From Pseudomonadota bacterium (GTDB lineage: Bacteria; Pseudomonadota; Alphaproteobacteria; Caulobacterales; Caulobacteraceae), in the NCBI GenBank assembly GCA_023445955.1, contig JAEXJH010000704.1, positions 1-13,103 of the forward strand: a stretch of DNA of 13,103 bases, written 5' to 3'. A model generated the notes under the pieces. It was not told where the DNA came from. It saw nothing but the letters and a program-made list of their open reading frames with translations, and searched no databases. The position numbers and the translations under genes are program-made. Below are positions 1 through 7,583 of this stretch, piece after piece. The stretch's first letter is position 1. The number at the start of each line of letters is the position of its first letter.

Positions 1-144
1 GGTCAGCACTACATCGGCGCGTCGGGCGCGCCGCGCCTCGAGGACCTTGAGGGCGAAGGGCTCGGGTTCGCGCTGGGTGATCAATCCCGCGCCGAGCTGC
101 TGTTTGCCAAGCTGGGCAAGCATTATCTGCGCCAGCGGACCTGA
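1..144 (+). CDS. C-terminal fragment of an unidentified protein
   Basis: An open frame runs from the window edge to a TGA at 142-144 and gives 47 residues ending in KHYLRQRT. Third codon positions are almost all G or C, as expected for a real gene in this genome, so I read it as the 3' end of a gene starting outside the window. No domain or family motif is recognisable in the fragment. The 66 bases after the stop, up to the end of the convergent gene at 211, hold no clear terminator. Confidence 0.55.
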   Translation, partial: GQHYIGASGAPRLEDLEGEGLGFALGDQSRAELLFAKLGKHYLRQRT

Positions 145-210
145 ACATCGCGCACGGACAAAGACGAAATGCTGGCCGCGCTTGACCCGTTTTGTGTGGG
201 GCGATGGAAG

Positions 211-1338
211 CTAAACCCGCGCCAACGGCTCGACCAGGTAGGCGCGATCGGGCGGGTTGGGATCGTCTATTCCGCCCACAAAGCACGGCCGCACCCAGAT
301 GAGGCGCTTCTTCAATCTGCCCGGACCGTAAGGTTGCCGTCGCCAATGGCCGCGCCGCCAGTGCTGGCGCCGATCGGGGCTCGTGTTGAGGGGACCGCGC
401 TCATGGCCGAATGCTCGAGCATGCCGCGGACCCAGCCATCGAATGAGTTGGAAGCCTTCGTCCAAGGCCTGGGCATTGGCCCGTTGGCGCTCAGACTTCG
501 AGCTTGCCGCAAGGCCCGAGCGAAGCGTTTCTGGAAAGTCAGCGGGATACTGCGCGTCCGAGATTTCCGGATCAGCGCCGATGTAACACACCGCGTTGGC
601 CAGGAGACGCATGGCGACTTCGCACCGTGGCGCGGCCTGCGCCAAATAGTCGTCGCTCTGGACGATCACGCCTGAGAAAACGGCCGACTTCCCGCCGACC
701 ACGCCGGTTTGCTCAACCGCCATCAGGCGGGCGATCGCCTTACGGAACACGCCGATCAAGCCTTGATCGACCCGGTCCCAGTGAAGGATGAATTCCAGGA
801 AGGGCGCGGGCGTAGCGGGCCAGTTCTCGTCCTTGCCCAGAAGCTCAGAGGTAAAAACGACCTGCCAGGCCGTGGGACCCGTGGCCCGCAGATAGGCGCC
901 GTCGATCTGATTGGGCGGGCCGGGCAGGGCCCCGACATCCGCGCCGCCAAAATGAACATAGAGGCTTGTGAACGGCGCGGTCAGATCGTCCATCCGCACG
1001 CCGTCCAAATCCGTGAAGCTGAGCAGCTGCGCCAGGGCGGGCGTGAGCACGAAGTTGGTAGCGCCGCACGCCCGATGTTGTCCCCAGACCAGACTGATCA
1101 GCATTTCGTCGATGACGAGTTGCATCGCGCCGCCGCCCAGATGGGTTCTGCCCTGCCTGTCGAGATAGGCATTGTGGGTGCGCTGGATGCGATGCATCAC
1201 CGCCTGGACGATCGTCTGGTCGTGCCAGGGGGTCGGGGTGGCGTTCGTCCCGGATGTGGCGCGGCCGATCTCCCGAGCGTGGGGGCGCCCCCGCCTATAG
1301 CGGATCGGGTGAAGACGGAGACTGTCGAACGACCCCAT
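211..1338 (-). CDS. Hypothetical protein, 375 aa, with a basic Trp/His-rich C-terminal motif
   Basis: I do not recognise a characterised family. The frame stays open upstream to a TTG at 1479, but the extra residues look non-coding, so I prefer the ATG at 1338 (MGSFDSLRLHP), which has GGAG about 11 bases upstream. The middle of the protein (roughly residues 60-280) looks globular, with several aromatic-rich segments such as TSLYVHFGG and FLEFILHWDR. Near the C-terminus there is a distinctive basic stretch, HWRRGHWRRQPYGPGR, followed by KRLIWVRPCFVGG. That pattern resembles the tail of some uncharacterised bacterial proteins I remember, but I cannot name the family. There is no signal peptide or membrane segment. 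The gene is monocistronic, converges with the fragment at 1-144, and points away from the kinase at 1714-3690 across a 375-base gap. Confidence 0.7.
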   Translation of the reverse strand: MGSFDSLRLHPIRYRRGRPHAREIGRATSGTNATPTPWHDQTIVQAVMHRIQRTHNAYLDRQGRTHLGGGAMQLVIDEMLISLVWGQHRACGATNFVLTPALAQLLSFTDLDGVRMDDLTAPFTSLYVHFGGADVGALPGPPNQIDGAYLRATGPTAWQVVFTSELLGKDENWPATPAPFLEFILHWDRVDQGLIGVFRKAIARLMAVEQTGVVGGKSAVFSGVIVQSDDYLAQAAPRCEVAMRLLANAVCYIGADPEISDAQYPADFPETLRSGLAASSKSERQRANAQALDEGFQLIRWLGPRHARAFGHERGPLNTSPDRRQHWRRGHWRRQPYGPGRLKKRLIWVRPCFVGGIDDPNPPDRAYLVEPLARV

Positions 1339-1713
1339 GCCCAACGCGGCTCCGGCCGTTGATGAAGGACGAGCGTAAGCTAACACGTTTTGGGTGTGTT
1401 GAGTGTGACAAGACCATTTGTGCGGTCCCGGCGCGCCGCGCGCGACCGTCTTCGGCCTCCGCTCGACGGGACCAATCAAATCCTTTCGTTACCGACGCTC
1501 GGCCGCCGCGTGTCGCGCTTTAAGGTCACGGCTGAAAGACGATCGATCTCGATCGTGGGACGGGGCAAGCGCGCGCGCGGGGGCCGGCGCTCACCCCTGA
1601 CCCTTCAGGATGGCCAGGGTCCCGCCATCAAGGGCTAAGGTGACGCTAGCGACGAAAGCTCGGGCTTGTCGGTCCGCCAGGCCACTCAAGGCGCTTTCCA
1701 TCGGCGATCGCGC
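1339..1713. other. Intergenic region without a supported gene
   Basis: This 375-base gap lies between the start of the 375-residue protein and the stop of the hybrid kinase, both on the minus strand. Open frames cross it but none resembles a known protein. It contains a perfect inverted repeat at 1539-1556 (8-base arms ACGATCGA and TCGATCGT, 2-base spacer), a short CG-alternating run near 1568-1579, and a weak stem GACCCT/AGGGTC at 1599-1604 and 1616-1621 that could help end kinase transcription. No promoter close to consensus was found. Confidence 0.5.
1539..1556. repeat. Perfect 8-bp inverted repeat, possible operator or terminator stem
   Basis: The arms ACGATCGA (1539-1546) and TCGATCGT (1549-1556) are exact reverse complements separated by TC. 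The site lies about 200 bases upstream of the 375-residue gene's start and about 160 bases beyond the kinase stop. It could be a dimeric regulator site or cruciform. There is no T-tract, so a simple intrinsic terminator is unlikely. Confidence 0.35.
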
Positions 1714-3690
1714 CTAGGCGTCTTGCTCCTCGAAGGTGGCGACCACGGCGCGGATCAGGGATTCGGCGGTGATCGGCTTGGCGACGTGGTCGTCGGCGCC
1801 CGCCGCGAGCGCGGCCTGACGGTGGTCGTCCAGGGCGTTGGCCGACAGCATCTTGATCGCCGTGCGCTCGCGGCCGCTTTCCTGTTCGAAAGCGCGGATC
1901 GCGCGCACGGCGGTCAGGCCGTCCATCACCGGCATCTGCATGTCCATGAGCACGAGATCGAATGTCGCGTCGCGCAAGGCGTCCAGCGCCTGCTGGCCGT
2001 TATCGACCACGGTGAGGTCGGCGCCGATCTGATCGAGGATCAGGCGGACGACTTGTTGATTGACCAGATTGTCTTCGGCCAGGAGGATGCGGACTGCGGC
2101 CGGCAGGCTGGGCGGCTCAGGCGGCGAGATGGCCGGCGGCGACGTCGGCGGCAGGATGACCTCCAGCAAGAAGCTGGCGCCTTGTCCCCGGGCGCCGACC
2201 GCGCTGAGCTCGCCGCCCATCATCCGGGCCAGGGCGCGCGAGATCGACAAGCCCAATCCCACCCCGCCAAACCGCCGTGTCGCGCTGGCGTCGGCCTGGT
2301 GGAAACGATCGAACAGCAACTCGGCCTCGTCGGGCGCGAAGCCGACGCCCGTGTCGCGGACGGTGAACCGCCAGCCTCCGGACGCGTCCGGTCCGACCGT
2401 CTCGACCTCGACGCCGCCCTGATCGGTGAACTTCAGGCCATTGGCCACCAGGTTGGAGAGCACCTGACGCAAACGACCGCTGTCGCCCAACACCCAGGCC
2501 GGCTGTGGCGGGGCGCTCATCACCAGGTTCAGCCCCTTCTCGGCCGCCAGGGGCGCGAAGAGGTCGGACAGATCCTCGACGAGCAGCGCCAGATCGAAGG
2601 GCTCGGGCGTGAGACTAAGCTGGCCCGCTTCCATGCGCGAGACGTCCAGCACGTCGGACAACAGACTGTTGAGCGCCTTGCCGCTGCGCTCGATCAGCGA
2701 CACCATCGCCGCCTGCTCGGCCGAAAGCGGGGTGCGCGCCAGGGCGCTCACCACCCCCAGCACCCCATTCATCGGCGTGCGGATCTCATGGCTCATATTG
2801 GCCAGGAAATCGGACTTGGCCTGGCTGGCCCGCTCGGCGTTCTCCCGAGCATGCTCCAGCTCGGTGACATCCTGCGAGGCGATCAGCAGGCCCGCGATCC
2901 TCCCGACCGCATCGCGCCACGGCGCGGCCGACCATTTGAACCACCGGTTGGCGCCTAAGGAGGTCAAGTCCGACCGGTCGACGCCGCGTTCGCGCGCGCC
3001 GGCCAGAACCCGGGCGAATACCGACGCCCATCCCTTGACCAGTCCTGGAAACACCTCGTCGAGGGTGGCGCCGACCACCTCGTCGGCGGGCCTGCCGTAG
3101 AGCCCGCTCCAGGTCTGGCTAACACGTAGGATCCGAAGGTCCAGGTCGGTCATCAGCATCGAAATCGGGGCGTTGTCCACGAAGGCGTCGATCGTCGCGC
3201 GCGAGGCCTGGGCCTCCATCTCGTCGGCGGCCAGGCCGGCCAGGGCGGTGAGGATCTCATCGAGCTTGGCGTCGTAGGCGCGGGGTTCAGGATCGATGAC
3301 GCAGACGGTGCCGACGATATAGCCCGAGCTGAGCCGGATCGGCGCGCCGGCATAGAACCGGATGAACGGATCGCCCAAGACCAGGCGGTTGTCGGCGAAC
3401 CGCGGGTCCAGACGCGCGTCTTCGACCCAGAGCGTGGCCAGCGATCCCAGCGCGTGGGCGCAAAAGGCGTCTTCGCGCGGCGTCTCGGTGTCGGTGAGAC
3501 CTTCGGCGGCCTTGAACCACTGGCGATGTTCATCGACCAGCGACACGACGGCCATCTGGGTGTTGCACGCGGCCTTGGCCAGCTGAGCGATCCGATCGAA
3601 ACGCGGATCGCGCGGGGTGTCGAGAATGGCCAGTCGGCGCAGCGCCAGGAGTCGTTCGGCCTCGTCAGTGCAGTTGACCGTCTCGTTCAC
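1714..3690 (-). CDS. Hybrid sensor histidine kinase (GAF-PAS-HisKA-HATPase-REC)
   Basis: A 658-residue cytoplasmic hybrid kinase with no membrane segment or signal peptide. Domains in order: a GAF-like sensor (about 20-160), a PAS domain (about 165-280), a HisKA dimerisation domain with phosphoacceptor His301 in MSHEIRTPMNG, a HATPase domain with N box near NLVANGLKF (413-421), G1 DTGVGF (446-451), F box LFDRFHQ and G2 GGVGLGLS, a Pro-rich linker (515-530), and a receiver with acidic pocket AED (539-541), phosphoacceptor Asp583 and conserved Lys638. All catalytic boxes are present. By family knowledge it autophosphorylates on His and passes phosphate to its own receiver, then usually to a separate HPt protein, none of which is encoded here. 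The start is GTG at 3690 with GGAG seven bases upstream. The ligand cannot be deduced. It is divergent from the receiver gene at 4035. Confidence 0.95.
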   Translation of the reverse strand: MNETVNCTDEAERLLALRRLAILDTPRDPRFDRIAQLAKAACNTQMAVVSLVDEHRQWFKAAEGLTDTETPREDAFCAHALGSLATLWVEDARLDPRFADNRLVLGDPFIRFYAGAPIRLSSGYIVGTVCVIDPEPRAYDAKLDEILTALAGLAADEMEAQASRATIDAFVDNAPISMLMTDLDLRILRVSQTWSGLYGRPADEVVGATLDEVFPGLVKGWASVFARVLAGARERGVDRSDLTSLGANRWFKWSAAPWRDAVGRIAGLLIASQDVTELEHARENAERASQAKSDFLANMSHEIRTPMNGVLGVVSALARTPLSAEQAAMVSLIERSGKALNSLLSDVLDVSRMEAGQLSLTPEPFDLALLVEDLSDLFAPLAAEKGLNLVMSAPPQPAWVLGDSGRLRQVLSNLVANGLKFTDQGGVEVETVGPDASGGWRFTVRDTGVGFAPDEAELLFDRFHQADASATRRFGGVGLGLSISRALARMMGGELSAVGARGQGASFLLEVILPPTSPPAISPPEPPSLPAAVRILLAEDNLVNQQVVRLILDQIGADLTVVDNGQQALDALRDATFDLVLMDMQMPVMDGLTAVRAIRAFEQESGRERTAIKMLSANALDDHRQAALAAGADDHVAKPITAESLIRAVVATFEEQDA

Positions 3691-4034
3691 GCAGGATCTC
3701 CAAGCGCCGTCTACTCAACACGGCGCTCGCCTGTTGGTTCTGATCAACAACATCGCGCGCCCCGAGCGAGTTCAAGCGCTGGCGGGCGTTTGCGGCTCGG
3801 AATGAGTTCGTTGGTGTGCGTGTTCAGACGCGGGCCTGTGCGTGGGGCCCCGCTCGCCCCGCCGCTGATAGCTTGCGTGTTTGGGCTGGCGCGGGCGCCT
3901 CAAGTGGGAAGCCGCCGCGCGCGATGGTTGATGCCGCACGGATGCCAGCGTGGCGATAATATCGCCGTCTGGACAAAGTCGACGCGCTCGATCGCCGGGT
4001 GGGAACGTTTCGTCCAGCGGTCCGTATTGCCCTC
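3691..4034. other. Divergent intergenic region between hybrid kinase and response regulator
   Basis: These 344 bases separate two divergent signalling genes and should carry both promoters. No frame in either direction resembles a known protein. A short inverted repeat TGTTG (3732-3736) and CAACA (3745-3749) lies about 45 bases upstream of the kinase start and could be an operator. Next to the receiver gene lies a GGAAC...CGTA pair, listed separately. No good housekeeping promoter was seen for the kinase. Confidence 0.5.
4002..4026 (+). promoter_or_regulatory. Candidate EcfG/SigT-type (general stress) promoter
   Basis: GGAAC at 4002-4006 is followed after 16 bases by CGTA at 4023-4026. The alphaproteobacterial general-stress sigma factor (EcfG; SigT in Caulobacter) is known to prefer GGAAC, 16-17 bases, CGTT, so this is one base short of the pattern. 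Transcription would begin within a few bases of the ATG at 4035, which implies a leaderless or nearly leaderless message. The match is short and could be chance. Confidence 0.3.
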
Positions 4035-4454
4035 ATGTCGCGGGCGAGCATCCTCATTGTTGAAGACGAATATCTGGTCGCAGTCGATCTGGCAGCTTCG
4101 CTCGAAGAGCTTGGCTACACCAGCGCCGGTATCGCGCCCGATCTTGAAACGGCTCTGGCGCTCGCAGCGAACAAGCCTGACCTGGCGCTGGTCGATATTC
4201 ACCTGCGCGATGGCCAGACCGGCCCGTTGATCGCCGAGCGTCTCGCGCAAGATCATGGCATCGCCATCCTGTTCGTGACGGCCAACCCCCGCATGGCCCT
4301 GGACGCCAGACCGCCCGGCGTTATCGGCGTCCTGAACAAGCCGTGCCAAGAAGATGTGGTCGCCGCCGCCGTCGCCTACGCTCTGCAAGCCAAGAGCGGC
4401 GCGCCGCTGCCCTTGCCCCCCAGCGGCTTGATGTTGATGCAAGGCGCCGCCTGA
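4035..4454 (+). CDS. Single-domain response regulator
   Basis: A 139-residue CheY-like receiver with no output domain. Visible residues are the acidic pocket E10-D11-E12 in ILIVEDEY, phosphoacceptor Asp54 in LVDIHLRDG, Thr82 in LFVTANP and Lys102 in LNKP. The frame is open upstream to 3999, but the ATG at 4035 gives the normal receiver N-terminus. No clear Shine-Dalgarno precedes it, which fits the near-leaderless promoter suggested upstream. The gene lies between two kinases and ends two bases before the stop of the convergent HWE kinase. By analogy with LovR-type regulators paired with HWE kinases in alphaproteobacteria, it probably receives phosphate from the neighbouring HWE kinase and acts as a signalling partner or phosphate sink. 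That pairing is inference. Confidence 0.9.
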   Translation: MSRASILIVEDEYLVAVDLAASLEELGYTSAGIAPDLETALALAANKPDLALVDIHLRDGQTGPLIAERLAQDHGIAILFVTANPRMALDARPPGVIGVLNKPCQEDVVAAAVAYALQAKSGAPLPLPPSGLMLMQGAA

Positions 4455-4456
4455 GG

Positions 4457-5491
4457 TCAGAGGTCGCGGCTCAGCCGGTTGACCGAGACTTCCATTTCCA
4501 CACAAAGTCCGCTGGATTTCCATTCGCGCCGGATCATCCCGCCCAGTTGCTGGGCCACGCTCATCTCGGCAAGTCGGGTGCCAAAGCCTTGACGTTCCGG
4601 CTCGCCGGCGATGATCGGGCCCTCCGTTTCGCACCAGGTGACGCCGACCTTGGAGCCTGTCAGGGCGATCTGCACATTCACCTGCCCGTCTGGGGTCGAC
4701 AGCGCGCCGTATTTGGCCGCGTTCGTCGCCAGTTCGTGGAACACCAGGGCGATCGGCGTGGCCCCCCGGTCGTCGACCGGGACATCGTCGCCGGCGACGG
4801 TGATGCGCCTCTCGTCGAACGCGGGGTAGGGGGCGAATAGCTCCAGGAGCAGGCCCTTCAGCGTCGAGCCGCCAAGGGCGGGCCTGGAGGCCTCGCTATG
4901 GGGACGCGCGAACTCATGGGCGCGGCCAAGCGCGGCGATCCGTTCCTGCAGACCCTTGGCGAACATCCGCGCCGACGGGTCGTGCCGGCTGGACAGGCCG
5001 ATCAAGCCGGAGACCACGGCGAAGATGTTCTTGATGCGGTGGCTAAGCTCCCGGCTCAGCAGCTCGTTCTGCTCGGCCGCCATCTTGGCGTCGTGAATAT
5101 CGGTGCAGGTCCCAATCCAGCGGGCGATCGCGCCATCGTCATTGAACACCGGCAGGGCCCGGCCGAGCGTCCAGCGATAGTCTCCAGACCGGTGCCGGAG
5201 CCTGTACTCGATCTCGTAAGGTTCTCCCGTCTCGAGGCTGTGGCGCCAGCGCGACCAGGCACGCTCCTGGTCCTGCGGGTGAAACATGCCGTTCCAGCCC
5301 TCGCCGTCGGTACTGCCCTCTGGCGCCCCGGTGAATTCGTACCAGCGCGCATTGTAGTAGTCGTGAAAACCGTCGGGCCGTGTCGACCAAACCATCTGCG
5401 GCATGGCGTCAGTCAGAACCTGCAATTGCGCGCGGCTTTGGCTGAGCGCCTCGGCGGTCCCGGACGTGTCATCCAGCCACGGTGCGCGCAT
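4457..5491 (-). CDS. PAS-HWE family sensor histidine kinase
   Basis: A soluble kinase of 344 residues from the ATG at 5491; an in-frame TTG at 5548 would add 19 residues and cannot be excluded. It has one PAS domain (about 22-136, with WRHSLETGEPYEIEYR and RWIGTCTDIHD), followed by an HWE/HisKA_2 dimerisation domain with phosphoacceptor His151 in ELSHRIKNIFAVV. The ATPase domain has the N-box HELATNAAKYGALS, with the His typical of the group, a WxE motif in VTWCETEGP (Trp286, Glu288) and GFGTRL. These features define the HWE subgroup, common in alphaproteobacteria and often tied to light, redox or general stress signalling. The PAS domain shows no NCRFLQ motif, so it is not a LOV photoreceptor. 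It lies on the same strand 149 bases downstream of the lipid kinase-like gene and tail-to-tail with the receiver gene. Confidence 0.92.
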   Translation of the reverse strand: MRAPWLDDTSGTAEALSQSRAQLQVLTDAMPQMVWSTRPDGFHDYYNARWYEFTGAPEGSTDGEGWNGMFHPQDQERAWSRWRHSLETGEPYEIEYRLRHRSGDYRWTLGRALPVFNDDGAIARWIGTCTDIHDAKMAAEQNELLSRELSHRIKNIFAVVSGLIGLSSRHDPSARMFAKGLQERIAALGRAHEFARPHSEASRPALGGSTLKGLLLELFAPYPAFDERRITVAGDDVPVDDRGATPIALVFHELATNAAKYGALSTPDGQVNVQIALTGSKVGVTWCETEGPIIAGEPERQGFGTRLAEMSVAQQLGGMIRREWKSSGLCVEMEVSVNRLSRDL

Positions 5492-5640
5492 CGGCTCGGT
5501 CTTAACACCCGCCCGGCCAGCGATCGCATCAGGGTCTTTCAATTGCAAAGCTCATTTTCTGATCGGGCGAAAGCCGCGACGGAGCCTTTGCTCGCGCCGC
5601 GGTCATGACATAGCTGAACGAGGTTGGAAAAGTTCCCGGC

Positions 5641-6519
5641 CTAGGCTTCGGACGCGGGGACGAGGGCGCGGAAGGCGTGAGGCAGAAAGGTGACCTTCGC
5701 ATGCCGTTCGATCTCGACCTTCTCGCCATCAAGAATGGCGGGAATCTCACCGTGGGCGAGCACGTGGACACATTTGACCTTGGCGCGCGTGACCGAAGAA
5801 TCGTTGCGCCATCCATCGAAGGCGGCGTGAAAGGCCAGCCCGAAAAGGCCCGCCGCCGTGCTCGGGTCAAGCGCCACCGCTTCGAGCGCGGCCTCTTCAC
5901 CGTCCATGACCTGGGAGATCAGGGGGCAGATCACCGCCACAGCGTCGGCCGAACCCTTGGCGTCGCCAAACTCGTAATCGATCGCGTCGGAGAGACTGTG
6001 TCGGGTTGCCGTCACCGCGCGTTTGGCCGCTTCGAGAAGATCGCCCTCGCGGACGGCTTCGCGCGCGTCGGCCCATAACGATGGCGCGCCGAAGATCGCC
6101 GCGCAGTAAAACCGCTGACCATCGACGTCTCCGCCGCTGACCGGCCTGATCCGTGGCGCGGCGAGCGTCGCGGTCAAGGCGGCCTGCCAGTCGCCGGCGC
6201 CGTAGAGCGCCTTGGGCAACATGTTCATCGTGCCGCCCGGGAGCGGGATCAGATAGGGCCCATCTTGCCCACAGAGGGTCGCGGCGCTGCCGATGGTGCC
6301 ATCGCCGCCCAGCACGACGAGCACATCAGCGTCAGCGACCGCCGCCTTCAGCGTCTGGGCGATCTCCGAGGGCGAAACGACGTGGATCTTCACCGCCTCC
6401 AGTCCGGCTTCAGCGAAGATGCCTCGGGCCTGGCTTTCCGATGTCGCACCGCAGCTGCCGCTGGCGGTGTTGAACACGGCCACGACCCGGCCGGCGAGGG
6501 CCGCATGAGCCTCTGACAT
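5641..6519 (-). CDS. Diacylglycerol/lipid kinase family protein
   Basis: A 292-residue protein of the DAGK/LCB5/YegS family, whose members phosphorylate diacylglycerol, sphingoid bases or related lipids. Visible motifs are an N-terminal strand with VVAVFNTASGS (12-22), the nucleotide-binding GGDGT (71-75), PLPGGTMNM (93-100) and the C-terminal AILDGEKVEI (261-270), which corresponds to the usual DGE strand. The length fits the family. The frame extends to a TTG at 6585, but the ATG at 6519 has AGGA six bases upstream and begins the conserved fold, so I use it. The substrate cannot be told from sequence. A good promoter candidate lies directly upstream, so it is probably transcribed alone or with the HWE kinase gene downstream. 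Confidence 0.9.
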   Translation of the reverse strand: MSEAHAALAGRVVAVFNTASGSCGATSESQARGIFAEAGLEAVKIHVVSPSEIAQTLKAAVADADVLVVLGGDGTIGSAATLCGQDGPYLIPLPGGTMNMLPKALYGAGDWQAALTATLAAPRIRPVSGGDVDGQRFYCAAIFGAPSLWADAREAVREGDLLEAAKRAVTATRHSLSDAIDYEFGDAKGSADAVAVICPLISQVMDGEEAALEAVALDPSTAAGLFGLAFHAAFDGWRNDSSVTRAKVKCVHVLAHGEIPAILDGEKVEIERHAKVTFLPHAFRALVPASEA

Positions 6520-6541
6520 TGGAGATCCTACTGCTGAAAAA

Positions 6542-6570
6542 AGCCAAGCTTGTTGGCGCGTCACCGTCAA
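6542..6570 (-). promoter_or_regulatory. Probable housekeeping promoter of the lipid kinase-like gene
   Basis: On the minus strand TTGACGG (6570-6564) is followed after 14 bases by GCTTGGCT (6549-6542). The Caulobacter housekeeping consensus is TTGACGS, 10-14 bases, GCTANAWC, so the -35 is perfect and the -10 is partial. The expected start near 6535 leaves a short leader before the AGGA and ATG at 6519. Confidence 0.5.
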
Positions 6571-6737
6571 CGCGCGCGCGGCCAAAAGGATCGTCGGCGC
6601 GCTAGCGCAAGGGGTTTGTCCTTAGCGCACTGACGGGCGCGGGGCTTAGGGCTCCGCCCTCTGCGCACTGCGGATCGTCTTCCGCCAGTTTCGGCCGCTT
6701 CGAGTCTTGAGCTGGCGTCCCGCGACCGCGTGCGGCC

Positions 6738-7583
6738 TCAGGCTGTCGCGCGAAGGATCTCGGGAAACTCGTCGGCGATCTCCCGGGCGAGAAACCCGAG
6801 CGGCCCTAGGCGAGCGGCAAGACGCCGGCCTGCTTCACCGTGCAGGTAAACACCCCATGCCGCAGCCTGAAAGGGGGATGCTCCTCGCGCCAGGAGGCCG
6901 ACAATGGCGCCGGCCAGGACATCGCCCGAACCCGAAGTGCCCAGCCCCGCGCCACCGCCTGGGTAAAGCACCATCTCCCTGTCGGGATCGACGATGAGCG
7001 TCTTCGCGCCCTTCAGAGCGACGACAGCGCGAAACCGCGTCGCGGCCGTGAGCGCGGCGTCCAGAGGATCGGCTTCGACCGCCTCCTTCTCCACGCCCAG
7101 CAAGGCGGCCATCTCCCCCGCGTGCGGCGTCAGGACAACGTGCGGGGTCTGTACGGCCGACGCCGCGCTCAGAGCAGCGGCGTCCAACACCAGCGGGCCG
7201 CGCGTCGCAGCGGCAAGCTCGCGGGCCAATGCCTCATCGTTCTGCAACATGCCCGGGCCGATCACGACGGCGTCGCATCGCTCGACCGCCTCGACAAGGC
7301 CTCTGGTCGATCGCGTCCAGGGCAGTCGACCTGGACGGGCGATGACCCGCGCCTCGGGGACGACCAAACTGAGCGCCGCTGTGGCCGAGGCTGGCGCGGC
7401 GAGCTGCAATTTGCCCGCCCCCACGCGCAGGGCGGCCTCGCCGGTCAGGCGCGTGGCGCCGACAAGGTCCTCGCGCCCGCCGATCACGACGACCCGGCCG
7501 CGCTCCTCCTTGCCGCCATCACCAGGCACTGGAAGGGCGCGCGCCCGGAGCCACTTTCGATCCAGGGCGACGAGCTTCATCAT
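6738..7583 (-). CDS. nnrD: ADP/ATP-dependent NAD(P)H-hydrate dehydratase
   Basis: A 281-residue protein of the YjeF C-terminal (CARKD) ribokinase-like family, which repairs hydrated NADH and NADPH by ADP- or ATP-dependent dehydration. Visible motifs are VVVIGGRED (31-39), IGPGM (108-112), LDAAAL (133-138), LTPHAGEM (151-158), LKGAKT (190-195) and the nucleotide-site loop GTSGSGDVLAG (215-225), with the likely catalytic Asp221. The frame is open to 7901, but the real start is the ATG at 7583, whose ATGA overlaps the TGA of the upstream histidine phosphatase and implies translational coupling; a second ATG follows immediately at 7580. It is a stand-alone dehydratase: the epimerase (NnrE) domain fused to it in many bacteria is absent, so the epimerase must lie elsewhere. 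About 218 bases of apparently empty DNA separate it from the lipid kinase-like gene. Confidence 0.9.
   Translation of the reverse strand: MMKLVALDRKWLRARALPVPGDGGKEERGRVVVIGGREDLVGATRLTGEAALRVGAGKLQLAAPASATAALSLVVPEARVIARPGRLPWTRSTRGLVEAVERCDAVVIGPGMLQNDEALARELAAATRGPLVLDAAALSAASAVQTPHVVLTPHAGEMAALLGVEKEAVEADPLDAALTAATRFRAVVALKGAKTLIVDPDREMVLYPGGGAGLGTSGSGDVLAGAIVGLLARGASPFQAAAWGVYLHGEAGRRLAARLGPLGFLAREIADEFPEILRATA

Noticed and set aside
709..1362. 217-residue open frame on the plus strand
   Set aside because: It is antisense to the 375-residue protein, with no Shine-Dalgarno and shadow-like composition.
1568..1579. CG-alternating run as a Z-DNA site
   Set aside because: The run is short and expected in GC-rich DNA. 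Nothing links it to function.
1666..2958. 430-residue open frame on the plus strand
   Set aside because: It lies opposite the hybrid kinase, has low-complexity Arg/Gln/His-rich composition and no family signature. It is a shadow of the high-GC gene.
3454..4230. 258-residue open frame on the plus strand crossing the intergenic gap
   Set aside because: It overlaps the hybrid kinase start and the receiver gene in the wrong frames and has no recognisable domain.
5617..5636. GGAAC and CGTT on the minus strand upstream of the HWE kinase as a stress promoter
   Set aside because: The two elements are only 11 bases apart, too close for the 16-17 base spacing of EcfG-type promoters.
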